A stretch of 64,000 nt of DNA from Halomonas citrativorans. Lineage in GTDB: Bacteria > Pseudomonadota > Gammaproteobacteria > Pseudomonadales > Halomonadaceae. The notes under the pieces are model-generated. The model was not told the origin of the DNA and made no database searches. It saw nothing but the letters and a program-made list of their open reading frames with translations. The DNA lies in contig NZ_FUKM01000046.1 in the NCBI RefSeq assembly GCF_900163645.1, forward strand, positions 124,001-188,000. Direction: 5' to 3'. The translations under genes were made by a program, and so were the position numbers. This document shows, piece by piece, positions 17,866 through 27,592 of this stretch; positions within the stretch are counted from its first letter, which is position 1; each line of letters starts with the position of its first letter.

Positions 17866-18171
17866 ATGCATCGACATATCGAATGGGAAGATCCCGGCAA
17901 AGACAGCGTATCCAAACTGTTTGCTAACGACCACCATGAACACGCCCGCATTGGCACCGGCGATATTTTATCCGCCCGCTACCAAGGCAAAATTGTCCAC
18001 GTAAAAGTGGAAGCCTACCGAGAAGAAGACGCCGTTAGTATTGGCAGCGTTGCCGCCATCATGGATACCAAAGGCCACCATATTAAAGGCCTTCCTGATC
18101 TCAACATCGGTGACATCGTCCGGCTGCCCGATGACAAGCGCGCCTTTGAACACTGGGACAAGGACAAATAA
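17866..18171 (+). CDS. hypothetical protein, 101 aa
   Basis: A soluble, His/Asp/Lys-rich protein (MHRHIEWEDPGKDSVSKLF at the start; middle segment GDILSARYQGKIVHVKVEAYR looks like a small beta-barrel). AAGGAAACC precedes the ATG and a strong terminator follows, so it is a clean single gene. I do not recognise the family. It is the last gene before the CRISPR trailer end. Confidence 0.65.
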   Translation: MHRHIEWEDPGKDSVSKLFANDHHEHARIGTGDILSARYQGKIVHVKVEAYREEDAVSIGSVAAIMDTKGHHIKGLPDLNIGDIVRLPDDKRAFEHWDKDK

Positions 18172-18193
18172 GCGGTTCCAACACCGTTATTTC

Positions 18194-18218
18194 AAAGAGC
18201 CTCCCTTGAGGCTCTTTT
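18194..18218. terminator. bidirectional intrinsic terminator
   Basis: AAAGAGCCTC-CCTT-GAGGCTCTTT with TTTT on plus. It ends the 101-aa gene on plus and, read in reverse, lies ~65 bases past the array trailer, where it could also end pre-crRNA transcription. Confidence 0.75.
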
Positions 18219-18282
18219 GCTTAAAGCTGAACGCTAGCGTTAATTTCAAGGCAGCACTAAAAGATAGTAACGCTTGTCTAGT

Positions 18283-21200
18283 TTGCTGAGCTGCCTGGGC
18301 GGCAGCGAACGGCTATAACACTGGCAACATCGGCGTGTGTATTTTCTGAGCCGCCTGGGCGGCAGCGAACGATAACGCTGCGGTAATGGGTAGTGTTGAG
18401 GCTTTCTGAGCTGCCTGGGCGGCAGCGAACCAGTTGGTCCAGCGACGATCAATAGAGAGGTTTTTCTGAGCTGCCTGGGCGGCAGCGAACATTCATAGCT
18501 CGCGCTCCTGGGTATCAGCAATCTTTCTGAGCTGCCTGGGCGGCAGCGAACCTGCATGACTGCATCGCGGACGGTTTGCACCTTTTCTGAGCTGCCTGGG
18601 CGGCAGCGAACTATCGGTCGGCTGGATAGGCACCGTGACACTTTTTCTGAGCTGCCTGGGCGGCAGCGAACGCATAATTTGCCACAGCACAGAGCTTCGT
18701 GATTTTCTGAGCTGCCTGGGCGGCAGCGAACCGCATGCACGCTTATGGGTAATAATCTGCTCTTTTCTGAGCTGCCTGGGCGGCAGCGAACGCTGGCGAC
18801 ATTCAAGGCACAGCGCAAGGATTTTTCTGAGCTGCCTGGGCGGCAGCGAACGACATAACCACCCTAGCGGACGGCTGGTTTAGTTTCTGAGCTGCCTGGG
18901 CGGCAGCGAACGGCGGCCTGTTTGGCGGCGCGCCTGGATCATCTTTCTGAGCTGCCTGGGCGGCAGCGAACGATATCGGGCACGCACAACTGGTGCTCGA
19001 TGTTTTCTGAGCTGCCTGGGCGGCAGCGAACGCCTCTTGAGCGGGGTCGATTCGCCGCACTGTTTTCTGAGCTGCCTGGGCGGCAGCGAACACGCTCGCT
19101 AAGGGCGAGCGTCATCGTGTTGCTTTCTGAGCTGCCTGGGCGGCAGCGAACGTCGTCTTTTTCGCGGCGCTCTGGTGGGTGCTTTTCTGAGCTGCCTGGG
19201 CGGCAGCGAACAACGCTTGTCGGGGAGCTTGATGAAAGCGTCATTTCTGAGCTGCCTGGGCGGCAGCGAACCACGGCAGCCGCCTTGAAGCGTTGCGCGC
19301 GCTTTTCTGAGCTGCCTGGGCGGCAGCGAACGTCGTTTGATCTTGAAGCGCTGCTTTTTCTGCTTTCTGAGCTGCCTGGGCGGCAGCGAACGCGCTATGC
19401 GTGAATTTACGCGTGAATTAATGTTTCTGAGCTGCCTGGGCGGCAGCGAACGGCGCCGCCCTGGTTGGTGGTTGCTGCCGATCTTTCTGAGCTGCCTGGG
19501 CGGCAGCGAACGCCCGCCAAGCTGCCGAGCAGGCCGCGCTGGGTTTCTGAGCTGCCTGGGCGGCAGCGAACGAGTTCTGGGTGCATGAAGTGGGGTTCTT
19601 TCTTTTCTGAGCTGCCTGGGCGGCAGCGAACGTCGCGCCGGTTGTCGTTGCTGCACATCACCGTTTCTGAGCTGCCTGGGCGGCAGCGAACTCATGACCT
19701 TAATGATCTGGTGCATCGATATCTTTCTGAGCTGCCTGGGCGGCAGCGAACGTTATGCCCGCCGCCACTTCGAGTGGGGGTTGTTTCTGAGCTGCCTGGG
19801 CGGCAGCGAACTCGATGAAGTCGCTTAGCAGTGCCGTTGGTGATTTCTGAGCTGCCTGGGCGGCAGCGAACCTGATCCATGCGGTCGGAAATCTCGGCCA
19901 TGCTTTCTGAGCTGCCTGGGCGGCAGCGAACTTGCGCGCCTGCTCACTTTCCGCCGCCGTGATTTTCTGAGCTGCCTGGGCGGCAGCGAACCAGCGCTTG
20001 CTGGGCATGGGCCGCGAGGCTGATTTCTGAGCTGCCTGGGCGGCAGCGAACAAGGGTCGTTCAGCATGCAGGACGGTCTCTATTTTCTGAGCTGCCTGGG
20101 CGGCAGCGAACCGCAGGCGCATACGGCGGCGGCGGTGGCTTTGTTTCTGAGCTGCCTGGGCGGCAGCGAACACACCATTGACGGCGTTGCGGAAAGTGTC
20201 GATTTTCTGAGCTGCCTGGGCGGCAGCGAACCCAGTGCATCGCAACATTTCAGCCGCTCCGGTTTTCTGAGCTGCCTGGGCGGCAGCGAACGAGATTGTC
20301 CACATCTATGTTGGTTGCGTTGATTTCTGAGCTGCCTGGGCGGCAGCGAACGTATTTTCAATTTCCGAAGAGTTGTCGCCAATTTTCTGAGCTGCCTGGG
20401 CGGCAGCGAACGTCGATTGATGCTGGTCGCCTACGATGATGTTTTTCTGAGCTGCCTGGGCGGCAGCGAACACGTTGAGCTAACGATAGAGCAGCGTGCC
20501 GTGTTTCTGAGCTGCCTGGGCGGCAGCGAACAAAGCGTCAGGATATTCACGACGGAATTTGAGTTTCTGAGCTGCCTGGGCGGCAGCGAACCAGTTCATC
20601 GATCTGGGGCAGGGCGACATCATTTTCTGAGCTGCCTGGGCGGCAGCGAACCACGATCTGCTTTGATAGACCGTTGAAATCAGTTTCTGAGCTGCCTGGG
20701 CGGCAGCGAACCGATGCTCCTGCGCATCGCATCGACGCGCTCATTTCTGAGCTGCCTGGGCGGCAGCGAACTGGCAGAGCTTGCCACCAAGGCCGACCCT
20801 TCCTTTCTGAGCTGCCTGGGCGGCAGCGAACGCGGCATGCTCAACCTCCAGCTTAATCATGCTTTTCTGAGCTGCCTGGGCGGCAGCGAACCGACGCCGC
20901 TAAATCCTCTTGCGCATGGGATATTTCTGAGCTGCCTGGGCGGCAGCGAACCATCATCTGCTCGGTGATGCGGTTTTCGATGATTTCTGAGCTGCCTGGG
21001 CGGCAGCGAACGTCGCGGCGCTACTGGTCATCGTCGGAGGCTTTTTCTGAGCTGCCTGGGCGGCAGCGAACGGGAAGGGCGGGAGAATGCCGTCATTTTG
21101 TCGTTTCTGAGCTGCCTGGGCGGCAGCGAACAAGCGCCTGAATCTGGAAGTCAAAATTGATGTTTTCTGAGCTGCCTGGGCGGCAGCGAACATGAGCTGG

Positions 21201-24200
21201 CTTTATTCAGCGGCGCTGGTGGCTTTCTGAGCTGCCTGGGCGGCAGCGAACGGTTTTGGAGCCGGTGCCGTGGCCTTGGTGTATTTCTGAGCTGCCTGGG
21301 CGGCAGCGAACGGTTTAGCTACCGGCTGGTTTGATCTTGCTCATTTCTGAGCTGCCTGGGCGGCAGCGAACCATCGGGGCCCATTAAATTGTGTGTCTCT
21401 TCATTTCTGAGCTGCCTGGGCGGCAGCGAACACCCAGTCGCGTGTGGCTCACTCGTGGCCACTTTTCTGAGCTGCCTGGGCGGCAGCGAACTTGTTATGC
21501 CCGCTGCCACTTCGAGTGGCGGCTTTTCTGAGCTGCCTGGGCGGCAGCGAACATATGCTGGTAAAACGCGCCGCTAAGCTGGTCTTTCTGAGCTGCCTGG
21601 GCGGCAGCGAACGCTTGCAGACGCTCGCGCAGCATCCCGCGCTTTTTCTGAGCTGCCTGGGCGGCAGCGAACTGTCTGAAATTCGTGAGTGGCACTTGGC
21701 TCGCTTTCTGAGCTGCCTGGGCGGCAGCGAACAGGAAAGCGCGCCCGTAAGCGACTGTATGAATTTTCTGAGCTGCCTGGGCGGCAGCGAACGCAGTAAT
21801 CGACGAACTCCTCCCACTCGTCCGTTTCTGAGCTGCCTGGGCGGCAGCGAACCTGAAACGGAAGCGTCGTCCAGCGCCCCTCGTTTTCTGAGCTGCCTGG
21901 GCGGCAGCGAACGCCGGGCAGTGAGGGTAAGCCGTGCGGTGGTTTTTCTGAGCTGCCTGGGCGGCAGCGAACATGCGCTCCCACGTGGTAAAGGGGCTGA
22001 GTATTTTCTGAGCTTCCTGGGCGGCAGCGAACGTAACAGAAGAAGGTTCTCTATCTCTGATACCTTTCTGAGCTGCCTGGGCGGCAGCGAACCCGCGAAA
22101 AATATTAGCTATCGCACGGGTGCCTTTCTGAGCTGCCTGGGCGGCAGCGAACATTATGTTGGCGGCCTGTTTGGCGGCGCGTCTGTTTCTGAGCTGCCTG
22201 GGCGGCAGCGAACTGTACGCAACACGCGACCGCCTAATAGAGTTTTTTCTGAGCTGCCTGGGCGGCAGCGAACCCCTTTTCAATTTTGGCCACTTTGATT
22301 TCAGCTTTCTGAGCTGCCTGGGCGGCAGCGAACGAGATCGGGGAATTCTCGCTTTAGCTCAAGCTTTTCTGAGCTGCCTGGGCGGCAGCGAACTCCCCCA
22401 GCCACGCGTTGTACTGCGTCTTATCTTTCTGAGCTGCCTGGGCGGCAGCGAACGGCTTCGCCGGCCCGCTCGGCACCATCGGTCATTTCTGAGCTGCCTG
22501 GGCGGCAGCGAACCGTATTCCCGGCGCATCACGCGGGTACCAATGTTTCTGAGCTGCCTGGGCGGCAGCGAACACTCAATCCTGAAAGCATCCGATGCAA
22601 CAGGTTTTCTGAGCTGCCTGGGCGGCAGCGAACTTCTCTACATTCCAGCGGGTAATCAACACTATTTTCTGAGCTGCCTGGGCGGCAGCGAACGAAGTTG
22701 CGGGATGCAACCTCGACGCCTTGAGCTTTCTGAGCTGCCTGGGCGGCAGCGAACACGTATCAACGATGCTGCCCGCGCCGTCATGTTTTTCTGAGCTGCC
22801 TGGGCGGCAGCGAACAGTGGGGGTAACCGCCGCATTGGTGCTGTAGCTTTCTGAGCTGCCTGGGCGGCAGCGAACGCATACAGATGCCGAGTCAATCAAT
22901 TCATCGCTTTCTGAGCTGCCTGGGCGGCAGCGAACATAAAAGCCACTGGCAGCTGAGCGTACCCGCTTTTCTGAGCTGCCTGGGCGGCAGCGAACACGGA
23001 AATTCCGTCGAGCGTCAGCGACCACATTTTCTGAGCTGCCTGGGCGGCAGCGAACTTTATAAATCGCGTGCATTTGAGCCGCTGTTTCTTTCTGAGCTGC
23101 CTGGGCGGCAGCGAACACTGCTACGGACTAGGCAAGGTGCGCGATGACTTTCTGAGCTGCCTGGGCGGCAGCGAACGTGTTACAGCACCTGGGGCTTCTT
23201 TCGTTTCATTTCTGAGCTGCCTGGGCGGCAGCGAACCTTTCCATGACGCTTCAAATTCAGCCGCGCTATTTCTGAGCTGCCTGGGCGGCAGCGAACAGCT
23301 CGGCATCGCCAAAGTCTGGCGGCGTAACTTTCTGAGCTGCCTGGGCGGCAGCGAACCTGATCAGTTTGCGATACTAAACGAGATTAGTTTTCTGAGCTGC
23401 CTGGGCGGCAGCGAACGGTTATCCATCAGTGTTGGTTTGCGCTTGCTTTTTCTGAGCTGCCTGGGCGGCAGCGAACGTTGATCGTGCGCTTGAGGACTTG
23501 GGCATGGTTTTCTGAGCTGCCTGGGCGGCAGCGAACCAGACTCGACTGGAGGTAGGTAGGCGAGGGTATTTCTGAGCTGCCTGGGCGGCAGCGAACTTTA
23601 AGCATCACGCGGCCCTCGCTTCTTTGTATTTCTGAGCTGCCTGGGCGGCAGCGAACTCTGCACTATCAAAATGATCATCTGGATATCATTTCTGAGCTGC
23701 CTGGGCGGCAGCGAACATCGGTTCAAGCTAGAAAATGGTTTCGATCCATTTCTGAGCTGCCTGGGCGGCAGCGAACGTATTCTTTTCCGCCGCCGCCAAG
23801 CTGGTATATTTCTGAGCTGCCTGGGCGGCAGCGAACAGCCGTTTCTCACGCTCCATTAGCGCCCAGTATTTCTGAGCTGCCTGGGCGGCAGCGAACATGA
23901 AGTTTCATCATGCCTTTTTGAGCAAGAATTTCTGAGCTGCCTGGGCGGCAGCGAACTTCCCAAGAGCGCGCCATTTCCTGCGCTATCGTTTCTGAGCTGC
24001 CTGGGCGGCAGCGAACGGGCCGATGTTGCGACGATGTAACAGCGCTCATTTCTGAGCTGCCTGGGCGGCAGCGAACCGACGCTACTGTCAGCTTTGTCTT
24101 AAGCTCATTTTCTGAGCTGCCTGGGCGGCAGCGAACCCGCCGCCACAAAGTAGGCACCAATCACCCTATTTCTGAGCTGCCTGGGCGGCAGCGAACCGTT

Positions 24201-24856
24201 AGAGCCATCGCACAGCCTGGATATTGCATTTCTGAGCTGCCTGGGCGGCAGCGAACTTGGTAAAGCTGGGCAATCTCTGGCCCGTAACTTTCTGAGCTGC
24301 CTGGGCGGCAGCGAACTTTAACCTTGTCTGGCCACTTAATTTTCTTGATTTCTGAGCTGCCTGGGCGGCAGCGAACGATGCGTGGAAAAACGCGCGCTAT
24401 GAGCTGCGTTTCTGAGCTGCCTGGGCGGCAGCGAACATCGTCGGCCATACGATTATTGAGCGCCCCGTTTTCTGAGCTGCCTGGGCGGCAGCGAACTTAA
24501 AGCTAAGATCGGTTAGAGCGCCCGTAGATTTCTGAGCTGCCTGGGCGGCAGCGAACTCAACGAAATACGGGTGCTTGAAAAGCTATTCTTTCTGAGCTGC
24601 CTGGGCGGCAGCGAACTCTATAACCTTTCGTAAGCCTTTCAATCTGTCTTTCTGAGCTGCCTGGGCGGCAGCGAACACTCAGGCTCAACTTTGAACGCTA
24701 CTTCATCATTTCTGAGCTGCCTGGGCGGCAGCGAACATCACGTCATACATCGAGGCCAGTTGTACAGTTTTCTGAGCTGCCTGGGCGGCAGCGAACGAAA
24801 CCGCGCGCCTGCATCGTGAAGAATTGGATTTCTGAGCTGCCTGGGCGGCAGCGAAC
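18283..24856 (-). CRISPR. type I-F CRISPR array, 110 repeats and 109 spacers
   Basis: Direct counting gives 110 repeats of 28 bases and 109 spacers, 103 of 32 bases and six of 33 (starting 18491, 21492, 22153, 22694, 22755, 23056). Read on the minus strand the repeat begins GTTCGCTGCC, has stem CTGCC/GGCAG around loop GCCCA, and ends in the 8-base handle CTCAGAAA, as expected for Cas6f cleavage. Variants occur in the last two repeats (18283, 18343) and one internal repeat near 22006-22033. Degeneration at 18.28 kb and the cas genes at the other end place the leader at 24857 onward. Long frames across the array are only repeat translations. Confidence 0.98.
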
Positions 24857-24872
24857 TAGAGCTTACCAAAAA

Positions 24873-24885
24873 TAATCTACTGATT
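24873..24885 (-). promoter_or_regulatory. leader-proximal IHF-like site
   Basis: AATCAGTAGATTA on the minus strand matches WATCAANNNNTTR with one mismatch. It lies 17 bases from the first repeat. IHF bends I-F and I-E leaders for spacer integration, so placement is suggestive. Confidence 0.4.
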
Positions 24886-24895
24886 GTTAAAGAGC
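24884..24895 (-). promoter_or_regulatory. boxA antitermination element in the CRISPR leader
   Basis: GCTCTTTAACAA on the minus strand matches the rRNA boxA core exactly. It sits 28 bases upstream of the first repeat. BoxA elements recruit Nus factors and have been described upstream of CRISPR arrays, where they let polymerase escape Rho across long untranslated arrays. Confidence 0.72.
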
Positions 24896-24902
24896 TTTGC
24901 CC

Positions 24903-24940
24903 AAAAAAAGCGGTATCACCCTTTCCTGGGAGATACCGCT
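24903..24940 (-). terminator. intrinsic terminator of the cas operon, inside the leader
   Basis: On the minus strand AGCGGTATC pairs perfectly with GATACCGCT (24932-24940 with 24909-24917), with a further inner CCC/GGG pairing, and is followed by seven Ts. It lies 45 bases past the cas6f stop and directly before the boxA. Confidence 0.8.
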
Positions 24941-24952
24941 AAGTGGTTGATT
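24940..24952 (-). promoter_or_regulatory. leader-distal IHF site
   Basis: AATCAACCACTTA on the minus strand is a perfect match to the IHF consensus WATCAANNNNTTR. It is 84-96 bases from the first repeat, in keeping with a distal IHF site of a type I-F leader. Confidence 0.6.
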
Positions 24953-24985
24953 AATCGCGGTCCTTATTCATACAAAGAAAAAGGG

Positions 24986-25555
24986 TCAAAACCAGGGCAC
25001 GGTGGCGTTACTGCTTAAGCCATAATGGTTAAATGTGCCTGCCACCGCTTTTTCCTGCGGCTTTCCATGTTCAATGAATAAGCAAAAACGCTGTTGTGTA
25101 GAGCGGCTACTGATCTGCACAAACGGCAACTCAATACGCTTTTCCGCTACTTTTGCGTAGATATCACGCGCTGCTTCTTCTGAAATATCATGCCGCTTGG
25201 CATAGCGCTTCGCACGGCTGGGGCTTCCTGTATTGAACTGCTTGCGCGCGACGTTGATATGCTTCGCATTGGCCGGGGTCGCCAACGCGTCGCTAACACT
25301 AACGTGATCTCGCATGCCGGTTAGCCACTGAACAGCCATCAGTTGTTCAAGGCTCGCTTGGGTGCCGTGCAAGCGTAGGTGTCCGCCCAAGCTGCGGGCG
25401 CGAACGCCGTGTTTACACAGCGGAAAGCTGACGCCGATAGCATTTGATTCCAGATCGAAAAGCGCCCGATGCAGCTTGTTATAAAGCGCGCCCATCAGCA
25501 TTGGCTCGGGAAAATCCGGGTCTGGCCTTAGGCGGATATCGATATAGTGATCCAT
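24986..25555 (-). CDS. cas6f: type I-F CRISPR endoribonuclease Cas6f (Csy4)
   Basis: 189 aa. It begins MDHYIDIRLRPDPDFPEPML and has the catalytic His at exactly position 29, as in the Pseudomonas enzyme. The RNA-reading Arg/Gln pair (R104, Q106), the arginine-rich helix (SRAKRYAKR) and the serine-rich SSRSTQQRF region are conserved. It cuts each repeat after the hairpin and stays bound to the crRNA 3' end. It begins 3 bases after the cas7f stop and is the last cas gene before the leader. Confidence 0.96.
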   Translation of the reverse strand: MDHYIDIRLRPDPDFPEPMLMGALYNKLHRALFDLESNAIGVSFPLCKHGVRARSLGGHLRLHGTQASLEQLMAVQWLTGMRDHVSVSDALATPANAKHINVARKQFNTGSPSRAKRYAKRHDISEEAARDIYAKVAEKRIELPFVQISSRSTQQRFCLFIEHGKPQEKAVAGTFNHYGLSSNATVPWF

Positions 25556-25558
25556 GGC

Positions 25559-26593
25559 TTACCCCGCATCGCCGAACACGCCGCCGCGAATCAGGGTGGC
25601 CATAACAAAGTGCTGCTGCTCGGCGGACGGAACCTGGTCTTTCAGCAGCCAGTTATCCAGCAGGTTGTAGAAATCCACCTTCTGTTTGGGCTGGCGATAA
25701 GCCGTACCTTGCGTGGTCACCGAACCGTAGGGTTCGACGGCAATGGGACCCAGGTGATTGCCATCTTCAGGCGCCGGGTACCAGGTATCGATAGTGCGCA
25801 AGGCGTTCCCGAGTTTCTGGGAGTGAATGGCCGCCTGCTTGTCATCACCGATGCTGTAGAGCGTCTTGCTCTTGTCGCCACGGGAGCGATCCAGAATCAG
25901 TTCCTGCGAGGGGAAAACTTCCTGACCAGCACCAATACGGGCGAACGCGACAACATCAAGCAATAGGTACTGCTTGCCTGCCAGCGCTTGGGCGATAGCA
26001 GCTCCCAGCTCTTGGGTCTGTTTATCGCCGGTAAAATCGCGAGTGGACTGTTCAAGTGCATTGAAGGTCCAAGTCTTCTCGGGCTGGCCCTCCTTCATCT
26101 GGCTAACGACAACCTCAACCTCCTCAGCGCCCATGCGGTTACGCCACAGGAAGCGGCCATTGGCAAGATTGCAGGCGTATCGATGAGCCAGCTCGCCAAA
26201 GCCGTGTTCGCTCACGTAGCCCGATACTGTCTGCGCCAATTGCTTCTGATATTCAGCGTTATTGCAGGCAGAAGGTGTACCGGCACCAGCCAGTACCCGT
26301 AGCGTAAAGCGAACCGCCAGCGTGTCGGCGTCGTGGGGCAGAGTCGCGACATCTACCGTTTGGAGGTTGGGGCTCTCAATAGCGGCATCGAGTTTGAGCG
26401 GGTCTTGGTCCTTGGCTTTCAGGCGATTGGAAATCGTACCGCGCACCGATTTTTCACGTACCGGTACGAAGTTCCATTGTGCTACCTGCGTGCGGTCTTC
26501 CCAGTTTCCGGCACGGAACAGCGCGTCGGAAGGATCGAGCTTGCGCTCGAAAGCGAGCACAGAAGCGGTTTTGAGTGTGTCATTCTTGGCCAT
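25559..26593 (-). CDS. cas7f: type I-F Csy complex backbone subunit Cas7f (Csy3)
   Basis: 344 aa. The N terminus [21 protein letters not shown] and later LVRF-type RNA-binding segments match Csy3. Six copies coat the crRNA spacer in the surveillance complex. AAGGGGAAATGAC precedes the ATG. It sits 27 bases after cas5f in the operon. Confidence 0.95.
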   Translation of the reverse strand: MAKNDTLKTASVLAFERKLDPSDALFRAGNWEDRTQVAQWNFVPVREKSVRGTISNRLKAKDQDPLKLDAAIESPNLQTVDVATLPHDADTLAVRFTLRVLAGAGTPSACNNAEYQKQLAQTVSGYVSEHGFGELAHRYACNLANGRFLWRNRMGAEEVEVVVSQMKEGQPEKTWTFNALEQSTRDFTGDKQTQELGAAIAQALAGKQYLLLDVVAFARIGAGQEVFPSQELILDRSRGDKSKTLYSIGDDKQAAIHSQKLGNALRTIDTWYPAPEDGNHLGPIAVEPYGSVTTQGTAYRQPKQKVDFYNLLDNWLLKDQVPSAEQQHFVMATLIRGGVFGDAG

Positions 26594-26620
26594 GTCATTT
26601 CCCCTTTGATTAGTCTTGTG

Positions 26621-27592
26621 TCAGCGCTTGGCGTAGTCGTTTTGCAGACGATAAATACCGCGATCCAGGTCGTTCTCCACGAACCACATCAGATCCTCGG
26701 GTGTTTGAAAGCGATGCGGGCTTACCCACTCGCCAATGGAGTAGAGGCTTTCCACAAATTGAAATGGCACCTTAGGGTCGCGGGCGTTGGTAACATCGCC
26801 GGGCGCGTATAGCTCCGAGATAGCACCGTAGCCAACCGGAATCGGCACTAGCCAGCCAGGGTAAGGGCGGCGCACGTTCCATCGCACCACCTCTTTCTCT
26901 TTGTCGTCGTTGTTGCCCTTCACCTGCTCGACGTGACATTCGTGGTTAAGCCGGGAAAGGTCGAGCCAGGCATCCAGAGCCGTGGCGGTTTCGTCGTGTT
27001 TTTTTAGCGTGGCGGTGTGCTCGGCAAGTAGATCGTCGCGCAGCACCAGAGCAAAACCGGGGAGAAGACGACGCTTGAGGCGCTGCCACTGTTTTTTTCT
27101 GTCTACTTCAATGGCGCTAAAGCTGACCAGCTCCGGGCGGTGGCGCTTTTGAGTGTCGAGCGAAGGCATCACGCTGCCACCCGCGATACGCATGCCCTGA
27201 ACCTGCTCGTAAAGCGCCTGCGCGATATCGCGGCGGCGTTCAGCGCTGCCAAGGTCGCCGCCTTCCGACTCCACGCCAATCAACAGGCTGACTTCCAAGT
27301 GCGCACGCCCTTCTTCGACAATGGCGGCTGTAGAACCACTCTTGTCGACCGGGTTACGCGTCAAGTGAAACGCCTTGATGAAACCACCTTCGGTCACTTG
27401 TGGCTCAATGTGGTGGCACACCACGCCAATCTCGTTAAAGACCAGTTTGATGTCGTCAGGCAGATTGCGCTCCAGCACTTGCTGAACACCGACGAACGCG
27501 CTCATGGCGGGAAAGCCCCAGGTCATCGGGCTGGAAATGACATTGGCGTTCTGGATGCGCAGCCGAGGAAGCAAAAGGAGATGATCAATCAT
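26621..27592 (-). CDS. cas5f: type I-F Csy complex subunit Cas5f (Csy2)
   Basis: 323 aa. The opening HLLLLPRLRIQNANVISSPM and TWGFPAMSAFVG are Csy2 signatures. With Cas8f it caps the 5' handle of the crRNA. The start overlaps the cas8f stop by ATGA. Confidence 0.95.
   Translation of the reverse strand: MIDHLLLLPRLRIQNANVISSPMTWGFPAMSAFVGVQQVLERNLPDDIKLVFNEIGVVCHHIEPQVTEGGFIKAFHLTRNPVDKSGSTAAIVEEGRAHLEVSLLIGVESEGGDLGSAERRRDIAQALYEQVQGMRIAGGSVMPSLDTQKRHRPELVSFSAIEVDRKKQWQRLKRRLLPGFALVLRDDLLAEHTATLKKHDETATALDAWLDLSRLNHECHVEQVKGNNDDKEKEVVRWNVRRPYPGWLVPIPVGYGAISELYAPGDVTNARDPKVPFQFVESLYSIGEWVSPHRFQTPEDLMWFVENDLDRGIYRLQNDYAKR

Noticed and set aside
18246..24448. Many open frames of 60-268 codons across the array on both strands
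   Set aside because: They are translations of the repeat (recurring SLPPRQLRK, VRCRPGSSE, FAAAQAAQK and FLSCLGGSE), kept open by the 60-base period. They are not genes.
18311..24828. Self-targeting spacers
   Set aside because: Reading the spacers against the rest of the window I saw no match; a genome-wide search would be needed to exclude it elsewhere.
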